DNA of 64,000 nucleotides from VAYN01 sp964540905 (GTDB lineage Bacteria > Actinomycetota > Thermoleophilia > Solirubrobacterales > 70-9), in contig CAZIOS010000005.1 of the NCBI GenBank assembly GCA_964540905.1, forward strand, positions 57,836 to 121,835, written 5' to 3'. Shown piece after piece: positions 23,959 to 36,037 of this stretch. Each line of letters begins with the position of its first letter. Positions within the stretch are counted from its first letter, which is position 1. Position numbers and translations under genes: made by a program. The notes under the pieces are model-generated. The model was not told where the DNA came from. It ran no database searches and saw only the letters and a program-made list of their open reading frames with translations.

Positions 23959-24870
23959 TTGGCCCCACTGGCAGACAATCTCGATCGACTCACCTCCCGT
24001 CTGGGGGAGCTGGAAGGCGAGCCGGTGCCGCTCGACGGCGGCATCACCAACCGCAACTTCCGCGCCCGCTTCGGCGGCCGCGAGCTCGTCGTCAGGCTGC
24101 CCGGCAAGGACACCGAGGCGCTCGGCATCGACCGCCGCGCCGAGCGCGACGCCAACGCGGCGGCGGCCGGGGCCGGGGTGGCGCCCGCGGTGGCGCTGCT
24201 GCTCGAAGACCCGCCCTGCCTCGTCACCGACTTCGTCGCCGGCGGCGCGGTCGACGCCGAGCGGCTGCGCCAGCCGGCCGCCCTCGCCGAGGTCGCCGCG
24301 GCGCTGCGCGCCGTCCACGGCTGCGAGCCGATCGCGGCCGGCTTCTCCGCCTTTCGCGTCGTCGAGGACTACGCCGCGAAGGCGGCCGCCCGCGGCGGCT
24401 CGGTCCCGGCCGAGTACGAGCGCACGCGGGCGACCGCGGCGCGGATCGAGACGGCGCTGCGGCGGCGGCGCGCGGCGGTCCTCTGCCACAACGACCTGCT
24501 CGCCGCCAACTTCATCGCCTCCCCCGCCGGCCTGCGGATCGTCGATTGGGAGTATGCGGGCATGGGGGACCGCTACTTCGACCTCGGCAACTTCGCGGTC
24601 AACAACGGGCTCTCCGACCGCGACGAGGAGGCGCTCCTCGCCGCCTACGGCGGCCGGCCGGCGACGGCGGCGCAGCTGGCGGCGCTGCGCCTGATGCGCT
24701 TCATGTCCGACTTCCGCGAGGCGATGTGGGGGGTCCTGCAGGGCGCCCTCTCCGACCTCGACTTCGACTTCGCCGCCTACGCCGCCAAGCACTTCGACCG
24801 CCTCGCCGCGGCCGAAGCCGAGCCCCGCTTCGAGGCCCTGCTGGAGGAGGCCGGCGGTGCCGCCGGCTGA
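23959..24870 (+). CDS. Choline/ethanolamine kinase-like phosphotransferase
   Basis: 303 residues of the APH/choline-kinase fold. GGITNRNF (28-34) matches the choline kinase ATP-loop entry, followed by Brenner's motif HNDLLAANF (His177-Asp179-Asn184) and the metal motif DWEYAGMGDRYFDLGNF (196-212). No ATG is available in frame near the start, so TTG at 23959 is used. It overlaps the FAD-oxidoreductase gene by 14 bp. It may phosphorylate choline, ethanolamine or a related small alcohol. It is divergent from the amine permease. Confidence 0.82.
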   Translation: MAPLADNLDRLTSRLGELEGEPVPLDGGITNRNFRARFGGRELVVRLPGKDTEALGIDRRAERDANAAAAGAGVAPAVALLLEDPPCLVTDFVAGGAVDAERLRQPAALAEVAAALRAVHGCEPIAAGFSAFRVVEDYAAKAAARGGSVPAEYERTRATAARIETALRRRRAAVLCHNDLLAANFIASPAGLRIVDWEYAGMGDRYFDLGNFAVNNGLSDRDEEALLAAYGGRPATAAQLAALRLMRFMSDFREAMWGVLQGALSDLDFDFAAYAAKHFDRLAAAEAEPRFEALLEEAGGAAG

Positions 24871-27349
24871 GCTGCCGGGCTCCGCCCGCTGCGTGATCGT
24901 CGGCGGCGGCGTCGGCGGCTGCTCACTCGCCTACCACCTGGCGGCGCTGGGCTGGGAGGACGTGGTGCTGCTGGAGCGCTCGCAGCTGACCTCGGGCTCG
25001 ACCTTCCACTCGGCCGGACTGGTCGGCCAGCTGCGCGGCTCGGTGACGCTGACGGAGATGATGATGCACTCGGTCGAGCTCTACCGCCAGCTCGGCGCGG
25101 AGTCCGAGTTCGACCCCGGCTGGGTCGAGTGCGGCGGCATCCGCCTCGCCTCCAGCGAGGAGCGGATGGAGGAGCTGCGTCGCCAGGCCGGCTGGGCGAA
25201 GACCTTCGGCCTGCCGCTGGAGCTGATCTCCGCTGCCGAGGCGCGGGAGCTGTTCCCGCTGATGTCGACGGCGGGCGTGCTCGGCGCCGCCTGGCTGCCG
25301 ACCGACGGCTACATCGACCCCGCCCAGCTCGCCTACGCGCTCGCCGACGGCGCCCGCCGCGGCGGCTGCCGGATCTTCACCTCGACCCGGGTGACCGGGA
25401 TCGAGGTCCGCGACGGCCGCGTGCGCGGGGTCCGCACCGACCGCGGCGACGTCGCGGCCGAGGTCGTGGTCGACGCCGGCGGCATGTACGCGGCCGAGAT
25501 CGCCCGCCTGGCCGGGGTGCGGGTGCCGCTGATCCCGATGTCGCACCAGTACCTGGTGACGCAGCCGCTGGACGCCGTCGCCGCGGCGCGCCGCGCCGAG
25601 GGCGGCGGGCGCAAGCACCTCCCCACCCTGCGCGACCCCGATCTGCTCGTCTACTACCGCGAGGACGGCGACGGGCTGGCGATGGGCGGCTACGAGCGCC
25701 GCAGCGAGCCCGCCTTCCTCCCCGCTGGGACCGGCCGCCTCGAGGCGATCCCGGCCGACTTCAACGGCCGCCTGCTGGAAGAGGACTGGGAGCGCTTCGG
25801 GGAGATCGTCGAGAACTCGAAGCGGCGAGTGCCGGCGATGGAGGAGATCACCGTGACCAAGCTGATCAACGGGCCGGAGGCGTTCACCCCCGACAACGAG
25901 TTCTGCCTCGGCGAGAGCGAGGTCGCCGGCTTCTTCGTCTGCGCCGGCTTCTGCGCCCACGGCCTCGCCGGCGCCGGCGGCATCGGCAAGGTCCTGGCCG
26001 AGTGGATCGTCGCCGGCGAGCCCGGCGTCGACCTCTGGCCGATGGACGTCCGCCGCTTCGGCGCCCAGTACCGCTCGCCCGCCTACACCCACGCCCGGGT
26101 GCGGGAGAACTACGAGACCTACTACGACATCCGCTATCCCAACCACGAGCGCCAGGCGGGGCGGCCGCTGCGGGTCTCGCCGGTCAACGCCTGGCACCGC
26201 GAGCACGGCGCCGCCTTCGGCGAGAAGTCGGGCTGGGAGCGGGTCAACTGGTTCGAGCCCAACGCCGCCGCCGGCGCCGAGGCCCTGCGCCCCCAGGGCT
26301 GGTCGGCCAAGCACTGGTCGCCGGCGATCGGCGCCGAGCACCGGGCGACCCGCGAGGCGGTGGCGATCTTCGACGAGACCTCCTTCGCCAAGCTCGAGAT
26401 CGAGGGTCCGGGCGCCGCCGCCTTCCTCGAAGCCCTCTGCGACAACCGGGTCGCCCGCGAGGTCGGCCAGATCACCTACACGCAGATGCTGAACCGGCGC
26501 GGCGGCATCGAGTGCGACTTCACCGTCGCCCGGCTCGGCGCCGAGCGCTTCTCGGTCGTCACCGGCACCGCCTTCGGCAACCACGACCGCGCCTGGATGC
26601 AGCGCCACCTCCCCGCCGGCGGCGGGGTGCGGATCGCCGACGTCACCTCGCAGTGGGCCTGCTTCGGGGTCTGGGGGCCGCGGGCGCGCGAGGTGCTGGC
26701 GCCGCTCACCCCGCAGGACCTCGGCAACAGCGCCTTCCCCTACATGTCGCTGCGCGAGACGACGGTCGGCGACGTGCCGGTGCGGATGCTGCGGGTGACC
26801 TACGTCGGCGAGCTCGGCTGGGAGATCTACTGCCCGACCGAGTACGGGCTCGGGCTCTGGCGGGCGCTTTGGGCGGCGGGCCAGCCGCACGGCATGCTCG
26901 CCGGCGGCTACCGGGCGATCGACAGCCTGCGGCTGGAGAAGGGCTACCGCGTCTGGGGCGCCGACATCACTGCCGACGAGACGCCCGAGGAGGGCGGCGT
27001 CGGCTTCTGCGTCAAGCTCGACAAGGAGGGCGGCTTCGTCGGCCGCGAGGCGCTGCTGGAGGCCGAGCGCGGCGGCCCGCGGCGGCGGCTCTGCTGCCTG
27101 ACCCTGGAGGACCCGCGCCGGGTCGCGCTCGGCAACGAGCCGGTCCGGGTCGGTGGCGAGCTCGGCGGCCGCGTCACCAGCGGCGGCTACGGCTACACGG
27201 TCGAGCGCTCGATCGCCTATGCCTACCTGCCGCCGCAGGCGGCCGCACCCGGCACCGCGGTCGAGGTCGAGATCTTCGGCCGCTGGGTCGGCGGCGAGGT
27301 CGCCGGCGAGCCGCTCTTCGATCCCAAGGGCGAGCGGATCCGCGCCTGA
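24857..27349 (+). CDS. FAD-dependent dehydrogenase fused to a GcvT domain (dimethylglycine/sarcosine dehydrogenase-like)
   Basis: 830 residues. The N-terminal FAD domain has VGGGVGG (15-21), an acidic end of the second strand (Glu40) and His51 in STFHSAGLVGQLR, the position at which DMGDH-type enzymes attach FAD covalently. A C-terminal folate-binding GcvT domain spans about 430-820 (GYRAIDSLRLEKGYRVWGAD). Such enzymes demethylate N-methylated glycines or amines and hand the one-carbon unit to tetrahydrofolate. GTG start at 24857. Fits choline/betaine breakdown, and a complete betaine-type importer lies at 10117-13811. Confidence 0.87.
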   Translation: MPPAELPGSARCVIVGGGVGGCSLAYHLAALGWEDVVLLERSQLTSGSTFHSAGLVGQLRGSVTLTEMMMHSVELYRQLGAESEFDPGWVECGGIRLASSEERMEELRRQAGWAKTFGLPLELISAAEARELFPLMSTAGVLGAAWLPTDGYIDPAQLAYALADGARRGGCRIFTSTRVTGIEVRDGRVRGVRTDRGDVAAEVVVDAGGMYAAEIARLAGVRVPLIPMSHQYLVTQPLDAVAAARRAEGGGRKHLPTLRDPDLLVYYREDGDGLAMGGYERRSEPAFLPAGTGRLEAIPADFNGRLLEEDWERFGEIVENSKRRVPAMEEITVTKLINGPEAFTPDNEFCLGESEVAGFFVCAGFCAHGLAGAGGIGKVLAEWIVAGEPGVDLWPMDVRRFGAQYRSPAYTHARVRENYETYYDIRYPNHERQAGRPLRVSPVNAWHREHGAAFGEKSGWERVNWFEPNAAAGAEALRPQGWSAKHWSPAIGAEHRATREAVAIFDETSFAKLEIEGPGAAAFLEALCDNRVAREVGQITYTQMLNRRGGIECDFTVARLGAERFSVVTGTAFGNHDRAWMQRHLPAGGGVRIADVTSQWACFGVWGPRAREVLAPLTPQDLGNSAFPYMSLRETTVGDVPVRMLRVTYVGELGWEIYCPTEYGLGLWRALWAAGQPHGMLAGGYRAIDSLRLEKGYRVWGADITADETPEEGGVGFCVKLDKEGGFVGREALLEAERGGPRRRLCCLTLEDPRRVALGNEPVRVGGELGGRVTSGGYGYTVERSIAYAYLPPQAAAPGTAVEVEIFGRWVGGEVAGEPLFDPKGERIRA

Positions 27350-27353
27350 GCGC

Positions 27354-28100
27354 TCAGCCGGCGGCGGCGAGATGGTCGAGCCGGGCCGGCGCCGGCAGCA
27401 GCCCGGCGAGGATGTGCTCGGTGCCCTCGATGTGCTCGCGCATCGCCCGCACGACCTTGGCGGCGTCGGCGCGGCGCAGCGCCCGGACCAGGCGGCGGTG
27501 CTGCTCGTTGGAGCGGGCCAGGACCTCGGGCGGGTGGGCGATCAGCGCGATCAGGTCGGTCATCTGGCCCTGGACGTCGGTCATCGCGCCGATCAGCCGC
27601 GGCGAACCGGCGGCCTCGGCGATGCCGATGTGGAGGCGGATGTCGGTGCGGCGGTACTCCTCGAAGTCCTCGACCTCGGCCGCCATCTTCGCGACCAGGG
27701 CGTCGAGCCGGTCGAGCTGCTCGGGGCGGGCGCGCTCGGCGGCGAGCAGGGCGGCGCCGGTCTCGATCGCCACTCGGTAGTCGAGCACCGCCCAGGCCCA
27801 CTGGTCGAGCGGCTCGGCGGCGCGCTCGGCCAGCGGCGGCTGGGCGGCGACGAAGGTGCCGCCGGCGCGGCCACGCAGGGAGACCAGGTGGCCGCTCTGG
27901 ACCAGCGTCGTCAGCGCCTGGCGCAGGGTCGAGCGCGAGATCCGCAGCCGCCCGGCCAGCTCGCGCTCGGGCGGCAGGCGGGTGCCGGGCGCCAGCAGGC
28001 CGAGGCGGATCGCGGTGCCGAGCCGCTCGACCGTCTCCTCGAAGGTGCTGGGCGGGCGCACCGGCTCGAACACGGCCTCGAGGGCCGGATCGCGTTCCAT
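27354..28100 (-). CDS. FadR/GntR-family transcriptional regulator
   Basis: 248 residues from ATG 28100. N-terminal winged helix (about 20-88: LPPERELAGRLRISRSTLRQAL) and a C-terminal all-helical FCD ligand domain with metal-type residues in DIRLHIGIAEAAG and EQHRRLVRAL. Convergent with the FAD/GcvT gene, 4 bp apart. It probably controls the amine locus in response to a small acid or amino acid. The open frame continues upstream to 28460 but that part is antisense to ahcY. Confidence 0.85.
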   Translation of the reverse strand: MERDPALEAVFEPVRPPSTFEETVERLGTAIRLGLLAPGTRLPPERELAGRLRISRSTLRQALTTLVQSGHLVSLRGRAGGTFVAAQPPLAERAAEPLDQWAWAVLDYRVAIETGAALLAAERARPEQLDRLDALVAKMAAEVEDFEEYRRTDIRLHIGIAEAAGSPRLIGAMTDVQGQMTDLIALIAHPPEVLARSNEQHRRLVRALRRADAAKVVRAMREHIEGTEHILAGLLPAPARLDHLAAAG

Positions 28101-28138
28101 CCCGACACCGTACAAGGCGGCCCCCGGCCGCTCCGCGC

Positions 28139-29566
<1,428 letters not shown>

Positions 29567-29695
29567 GCGAGTAAGCGTCTCCTGGGTCGATTTGAGCAAT
29601 GGGCCATGGTACGCGAAGGGGGTCGGCCGGCCGGCGTCGAATCAGTCGCGGTGAGCCAGATTGCGGCAGAGCCCCCCGCGCGCTACCCGCCGGGG

Positions 29696-30457
29696 ATGGA
29701 CGCTCGCAGCACCCGCGTGGCGGCATTGCTCAACACGCCGATGCTGATCGCGGCGGCGCTGACCCTGCCGACGGTGGCGATCACCGAGTCCCACCCCGGC
29801 GGCGCCCTGGAGACGATCGCGATCGCCCTCAACTGGGTCACCTGGACCGCCTTCCTGGGCGAGCTGGTGGTGATGCTGGCGGTCGTCCCCGACCGCCGGG
29901 CCTGGCTCCGCCACCACCCGCTCGACGTCGTCATCGTCTTCCTGACGCCGCCGCTGCTGCCAGCCGGACTGCAGAGCCTGCGGGCGCTGCGGCTCCTGCG
30001 CCTGCTCCGCCTGCTGCGCCTGGCCCAGCTCTCGCGCGAGGTCTTCTCGCTCGAGGGGCTGCGCTACGCGCTGCTGCTGGCGCTGCTGACCGTGGTCGGC
30101 GGCGGCGCCATCTTCGGCGCCTTCGAGAAGCACAGCCAGCACCTCAGCTTCTGGCAGGACACCTACTGGGCGATCACGACGATGACCACGCTCGGCTCCA
30201 ACATCTACCCGACGACGACCGGCGGCCAGATCGTCTCCACCTTCATCATGATCGTCGGGATCGGCTTCGTCGCCCTGCTCACCGGCGCCTTCGCCCAGCG
30301 CTTCCTCGCCCCCGAAATCGCCGAGATCGAGCAGGAGCTGGAAGACGAGAAGCTGACCGCCGAGGCGCTGGCCCTGCGCGAACTCAGCAGCCTCCAGGAG
30401 CAGCTGCAGGCGCTGCAGGTCGCGGTCGAGCGGATGGTCCAGCAGCGCGGCGGCTAG
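29696..30457 (+). CDS. Voltage-gated-type ion channel protein with an atypical selectivity filter
   Basis: 253 residues with a six-span layout: S1-S3 within about 15-85, an S4 helix with Arg/Leu repeats at 96-114 (an Arg at nearly every third position), S5 at 122-141, pore loop at 152-172 and S6 at 178-200, then a coiled coil at 205-250. The pore helix is canonical (YWAITTMTT), but the filter reads TLGSNIYP (165-172) where potassium channels have TVGYGDxxP. Ion selectivity is therefore uncertain. ATG at 29696; GTG 29651 and ATG 29606 are alternatives. Divergent from ahcY. Confidence 0.78.
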   Translation: MDARSTRVAALLNTPMLIAAALTLPTVAITESHPGGALETIAIALNWVTWTAFLGELVVMLAVVPDRRAWLRHHPLDVVIVFLTPPLLPAGLQSLRALRLLRLLRLLRLAQLSREVFSLEGLRYALLLALLTVVGGGAIFGAFEKHSQHLSFWQDTYWAITTMTTLGSNIYPTTTGGQIVSTFIMIVGIGFVALLTGAFAQRFLAPEIAEIEQELEDEKLTAEALALRELSSLQEQLQALQVAVERMVQQRGG

Positions 30458-30479
30458 GTCGGTGCTGCGCGGTGGGTTT

Positions 30480-30609
30480 GGCGTGGAGGGGTTGGGTGCC
30501 CCTCGTACGAGCGGCGTCCGATTTTCGCAGCGCAAGCTCGGCGAGAGACGAGCCGTTAACGGCGAAAATCCCAGCGAAGGTAGAGGGGCACCCGACCCTC
30601 CCCCACGCC
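30480..30609. repeat. 130-bp nested inverted repeat between convergent genes
   Basis: Outer arms of about 25 nt (30480-30504 and 30583-30609, core GGGTGCCCCTC/GAGGGGCACCC) enclose a second, perfect 9-nt pair GATTTTCGC (30520-30528)/GCGAAAATC (30562-30570). It fills almost the whole gap between the channel gene and acs, which converge here. It could act as a bidirectional terminator, but its size and nested form resemble a small non-autonomous repeat element. Confidence 0.7.
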
Positions 30610-30616
30610 CTCGTCC

Positions 30617-32602
<1,986 letters not shown>

Positions 32603-32626
32603 TCCGCCCCTCTCCTTCCTCTTCGC

Positions 32627-33205
32627 TCAGCGACCGAGCGGGTGCACCGGTAGGACCGTGCGCCCGAAGGTCGAGTTCGTCACCGCCGCGAACGATGCAT
32701 ACCAGGCGGCCGCCGCCGTGGCCAGTCCGAACCAGCCGCCGGCTTCGACCAGCCCGCTGCTTTCGTTCGCTTTACCGATCCCCAGCAGGAAGAAGGTCAC
32801 CGTCAAGAGGATGAAGACCAGCGCAATCGCCGTCGTGGTCCGCAGCGAGGCGATGAACATGTAGGCGGTGAAGATTCCCCAGGCGATCAGGTAAAGACCC
32901 AGCCCGGCGGCGACCTCGTTGGCCGGGATGCTGCCGGCAAAGAAGGTCACCAGTGCCCAGAACGAGATCCAGAAGGCGCCGAACGAGGTGAAGGCGACCG
33001 CGCCAAAGGTGTTGCCGGTGCGGAACTCCCACATCCCGGCCGCGAATTGGGCAATGCCGCCGTAGGCAAGCGCGACCCCCAACACCACGGGTTCGGCCCC
33101 TTTGCCGACCAGCCCGGCGTTGAACATGCTGAGGATGAAGGTCGTAAGAGCGAAGCCGGCGAGGCCAAGCGGCCCCGGATCGGCCGGTTTCCATCCTGAC
33201 TCCAT
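32627..33205 (-). CDS. Acetate/succinate transporter, SatP (GPR1/FUN34/YaaH) family
   Basis: 192 residues with six membrane spans and the family N-terminal signature in the form ADPGPLGLAGFALTTF, followed by FNAGLVG. Proteins of this family are hexameric acetate or succinate channels. Operon with acs supports acetate as substrate. ATG at 33205. A copy of ATACCCCC lies in the leader near 33240 but without a full CsoR-type palindrome. Confidence 0.88.
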   Translation of the reverse strand: MESGWKPADPGPLGLAGFALTTFILSMFNAGLVGKGAEPVVLGVALAYGGIAQFAAGMWEFRTGNTFGAVAFTSFGAFWISFWALVTFFAGSIPANEVAAGLGLYLIAWGIFTAYMFIASLRTTTAIALVFILLTVTFFLLGIGKANESSGLVEAGGWFGLATAAAAWYASFAAVTNSTFGRTVLPVHPLGR

Positions 33206-33316
33206 GATCCACTCCTTCCCTAGGGGGTGACCTCTGCCACATACCCCCTTGCCGGGCCCGCAAGCAGGCCCGACCGGCCCAAATTTCGGCCTCCTGGTGG
33301 CCCTCCTGGCCAGCGC

Positions 33317-34180
33317 TCAGAAGGCGAAGATCAGCGTGCAGAGGATGCCGGCGACGATGCAGTAGACGCCGAACGGGGTGAGCCGGTTGCTCTCGAAGTA
33401 GCGCAGCAGGAACTTGACCGCGACGTAGGTGGCGATCGCGGCGGCGATCGCCCCGACCAACGCCTGGCCGCGGACGCCGTCGCCGGCGGCGCCGAGCAGG
33501 CTCGGCAGCTTCAGCACCCCGGCAGCGCCGATGATCGGCGTCGCCAGCAGGAAGGCGTAGCGGGCGGCGTCGTCGTTGGAGAGCCCGGTCAGGAGGCCGC
33601 CGCCCATCGTGATCCCCGAGCGCGAGATCCCCGGGATCAGCGCCGCTGCCTGGGCGGTGCCGATCGCCAGCGCCTGCTTGAAGCCGATCTTGGCGATGCG
33701 GCCATCGGCGTCGCCCTCGTAGTCGCCGGCGCGCGGCGGCCGCCGCCGCAGGCGCTCGAAGAGCAGCAGCAGGACGCCGTTGATCGTGAGGAAGATCGCC
33801 GCCGACTCGGGCGAGGCGAAGAGGTCGCGCAGCTTGTGCTCCAGCGCCAGGCCGAGGATGCCGGCGGGGACGGTCCCGATCACGATCACCCAGGCGAGGC
33901 GGGCATCGGAGTCGGCCGGGGTGGCGCGGCCGCGCAGCGAGCGGCCGAGGCCGCGGAAGATCCGCTTCCAGTCGTCGAGGAAGAAGAAGAACAGGACCAG
34001 GGCCGTGGCACAGTGGGTGGCGACGAGGAAGGAGAGGAAGAATTCGTCGTTCTGGTGGATGTTCCAGCCGAACAGCGACGGCGCGATCACGCCGTGGCCG
34101 AGGCTGGAGATCGGGAACGGCTCGGCGATCCCCTGCAGGGCGCCGAGCACGATCGCCTGGAAGTAGGAGATCGGTTCCAT
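33317..34180 (-). CDS. Undecaprenyl-diphosphatase-like protein (UppP/BacA family)
   Basis: 287 residues, eight predicted spans. The two family motifs are present but altered: QGIAEPFPISSLGH (usually QGxTEFLPISSSGH) and PGISRSGITMGGG (usually PGTSRSGxTI). The catalytic Glu, Ser and His positions are kept. The normal role is recycling the undecaprenyl carrier for cell-wall synthesis; the divergence leaves room for a related lipid phosphatase. ATG at 34180, 37 bp after the upstream NlpC/P60 gene, another wall gene. Confidence 0.82.
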   Translation of the reverse strand: MEPISYFQAIVLGALQGIAEPFPISSLGHGVIAPSLFGWNIHQNDEFFLSFLVATHCATALVLFFFFLDDWKRIFRGLGRSLRGRATPADSDARLAWVIVIGTVPAGILGLALEHKLRDLFASPESAAIFLTINGVLLLLFERLRRRPPRAGDYEGDADGRIAKIGFKQALAIGTAQAAALIPGISRSGITMGGGLLTGLSNDDAARYAFLLATPIIGAAGVLKLPSLLGAAGDGVRGQALVGAIAAAIATYVAVKFLLRYFESNRLTPFGVYCIVAGILCTLIFAF

Positions 34181-34217
34181 TACCGGGCGACTCTATTCGC
34201 GGCGCCCGACCCTGCGG

Positions 34218-35468
34218 TTAGTAACCGGCCGGGTGGCGGACGATGAAGCCTTCCGGCGAGTCGACCCAGGGATCGTGCCAGCGCGGGCCGGGGCCGCCGA
34301 CGGTGTCGAAGGCGATGCCGGCGATCACCATCCAGGCGTGTTCGGCGTTGGCGTAGACCGTGATCCATTTGCCGGCACCCGGTTCGCCCCAGGTCTCGAG
34401 CCCGGTCGAGTCGAGCGGGCTTTCGAGGAAGCCACCGCCGTGCAGGGCGAAGCTGGTGGCGCCGGAGCAGTCGTAGCCGGAGTCTTCGAAGGAGCCATGG
34501 CCGCCGCCCCAGATGTAGGGGGTGGTGGCGATCGAGTTGGCCGCCGCGATCACGTCCTTGACCGCCTGCGGTGCCGAAGCCGGAGCGCTGGCCTCGCTTT
34601 CGTTGATCACCGTGGCGCTCTCGCCCGGGGTCAGCGGCGCCGGCACCTCGGCCGTCGGCACGCCAGTCACGGCGCCGGTGGCGGCGAGCTGGTTCGAGAT
34701 CGAGGCGAGGTTGTCGCTCAGCGCCTGTTCGCGCGACTCCAGCGTTTCCATCGCCTCGCGACGCTGCGCCTGCGCCGACTTCAGTTCGGCGAAGCGGGCC
34801 TCGGCTTCCTGGCGGGCGGCGGCGACTTCGCGCTCGGTGGCGGCGATCGAGTCGCGCGCCGCTTCGATCTTGGCCCGGGTCTTGGCCAGCCGCGCAACGG
34901 CGCTGGTGACCTGGTCGCGCAGCGTCTTCACCCGTTCGACGACCGAGTCGTCGTAGCTCTGGATCCGGTTCAGGTATTCGGTCTGGGCCTCCATCTGAGA
35001 CCAGTTTTCGGATTCGAGGATGGCGTTGACGACGTCCGGCGAGCCGGACTCGTAGATCGCCACCAGGCGCCCGCGCAGCACCCCGAGGGCGCGGCCGAGC
35101 TGGGCCCGCACCCTTTCCAGGTGCGCCTTTTCCTTTTCCAGGGCAGCGGTCGCCGCTTCCAGTTCTTCTTCCTTGGCGGTCAGTTCGGCCTCGACCGCGG
35201 CCTGCTTACGGCGCAGGTCGGAGACTTCGCCGATCATCGAGTCGATCGCCGCGTTCTGTTCGGCGATCGTTTCCGCCAGCGAGCTCTGGTTCGCCTGCAC
35301 GTGTTCGAGCTTGCCCTGGGTGTGCTGGAGCTGCGCCTGCAGATCCTTCGCCGGGGCGCTCGCCTCGGACAGTGCCAGCGCGCAGAGCGCCGCCAAAAGC
35401 AGCGCCGCGAACAGCAGCGCGCGCCGCCTGGTCGCGCTTTCGTGAGTGTCGGAGAAGAGTGCCCGCAT
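34218..35468 (-). CDS. Secreted coiled-coil NlpC/P60-type peptidoglycan hydrolase
   Basis: 416 residues. An N-terminal signal/anchor (about 16-36) is followed by long coiled coils (about 38-260), a linker, and a C-terminal NlpC/P60-like domain from about 295. Catalytic Cys334 lies in GYDCSGATSF and His377 in AEHAWMVIAG. The architecture matches FtsX-linked or RipA/Cgl-type hydrolases that are kept inactive by their coiled coil. Glu is encoded mostly by GAA here, unlike most neighbours. Likely role: daughter-cell separation or wall remodelling. Confidence 0.85.
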   Translation of the reverse strand: MRALFSDTHESATRRRALLFAALLLAALCALALSEASAPAKDLQAQLQHTQGKLEHVQANQSSLAETIAEQNAAIDSMIGEVSDLRRKQAAVEAELTAKEEELEAATAALEKEKAHLERVRAQLGRALGVLRGRLVAIYESGSPDVVNAILESENWSQMEAQTEYLNRIQSYDDSVVERVKTLRDQVTSAVARLAKTRAKIEAARDSIAATEREVAAARQEAEARFAELKSAQAQRREAMETLESREQALSDNLASISNQLAATGAVTGVPTAEVPAPLTPGESATVINESEASAPASAPQAVKDVIAAANSIATTPYIWGGGHGSFEDSGYDCSGATSFALHGGGFLESPLDSTGLETWGEPGAGKWITVYANAEHAWMVIAGIAFDTVGGPGPRWHDPWVDSPEGFIVRHPAGY

Positions 35469-35576
35469 CGAGTCCCTGGCCGCCCCGGCAGGGGTCCGGC
35501 GGTGGATCGCGCAGGCTAGCGAAGAAGCCTGAAGATTATGAGTGGTTGCTAATAACCTGCAACTTACCGTGCAAAT

Positions 35577-35607
35577 GGGCGCCTTCTGAAGGAATCAGAA
35601 GGCGCCC
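35577..35607 (-). terminator. Perfect 13-bp hairpin terminator
   Basis: GGGCGCCTTCTGA and TCAGAAGGCGCCC pair perfectly around the loop AGGAA, 11 bp after the stop of the SHOCT protein gene in its reading direction. The T-tract is short (ATTTG), as is usual in GC-rich genomes. Confidence 0.75.
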
Positions 35608-35617
35608 GTCGAGTCGG

Positions 35618-36007
35618 TCAGGCCAGCAGTTTCGCCTTCGCCTTGTCGAACTCCTCGGCGGAGAGGGCGCCCTTTTCCTTGAGGTCGTTGAGTTTGTGCA
35701 GTTCGTCGGCGGGGGTGCTATGGGCCTGCGTCCGGACGTATTCGTCGAAATGCTTTTTGGCGTCGGCCTGGGCTTTGATCGTGCGATCGCGCATGCCGCT
35801 GCCGCGGGCGATCAGGTAGATCAGCGCCGTCAGGAACGGGATGAAGACCAGGAACAGGACCCAGACGGCCTTGGCCCAGCCGGAGAGCTCGTGGTCGCGG
35901 AAGAGGTCGGAGAGGATCGTGATCAGGATCCAGATCCAGACCACGAAGAAGAAGATCTCGAGGGTGAGGAGGAGCAGTTCCCCGAGGTTGATGTCGGCGA
36001 GGAGCAA
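35618..36007 (-). CDS. Membrane protein with PLDc_N-like spans and a SHOCT domain
   Basis: 129 residues. Two membrane spans (about 11-33, 48-67) with WVLFLVFIPFLTALIYLIARG resemble the PLDc_N module. A C-terminal SHOCT domain (about 100-129: LHKLNDLKEKGALSAEEFDKAKAKLL) follows a short charged linker. TTG start at 36007 with AAAGGA about 8 bp upstream. SHOCT often mediates oligomerisation; cellular role unknown. Confidence 0.78.
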   Translation of the reverse strand: MLLADINLGELLLLTLEIFFFVVWIWILITILSDLFRDHELSGWAKAVWVLFLVFIPFLTALIYLIARGSGMRDRTIKAQADAKKHFDEYVRTQAHSTPADELHKLNDLKEKGALSAEEFDKAKAKLLA

Positions 36008-36037
36008 GGGTGGTCCTTTCGGTCGGTTAGGGCGATC

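Noticed and set aside
29567..29695. SAH riboswitch before ahcY
   Set aside because: The leader is short and I could not fold the conserved core of the known SAH riboswitch class.
33230..33250. Second CsoR box upstream of satP
   Set aside because: ATACCCCC is present, but the complementary arm is missing at the required distance.
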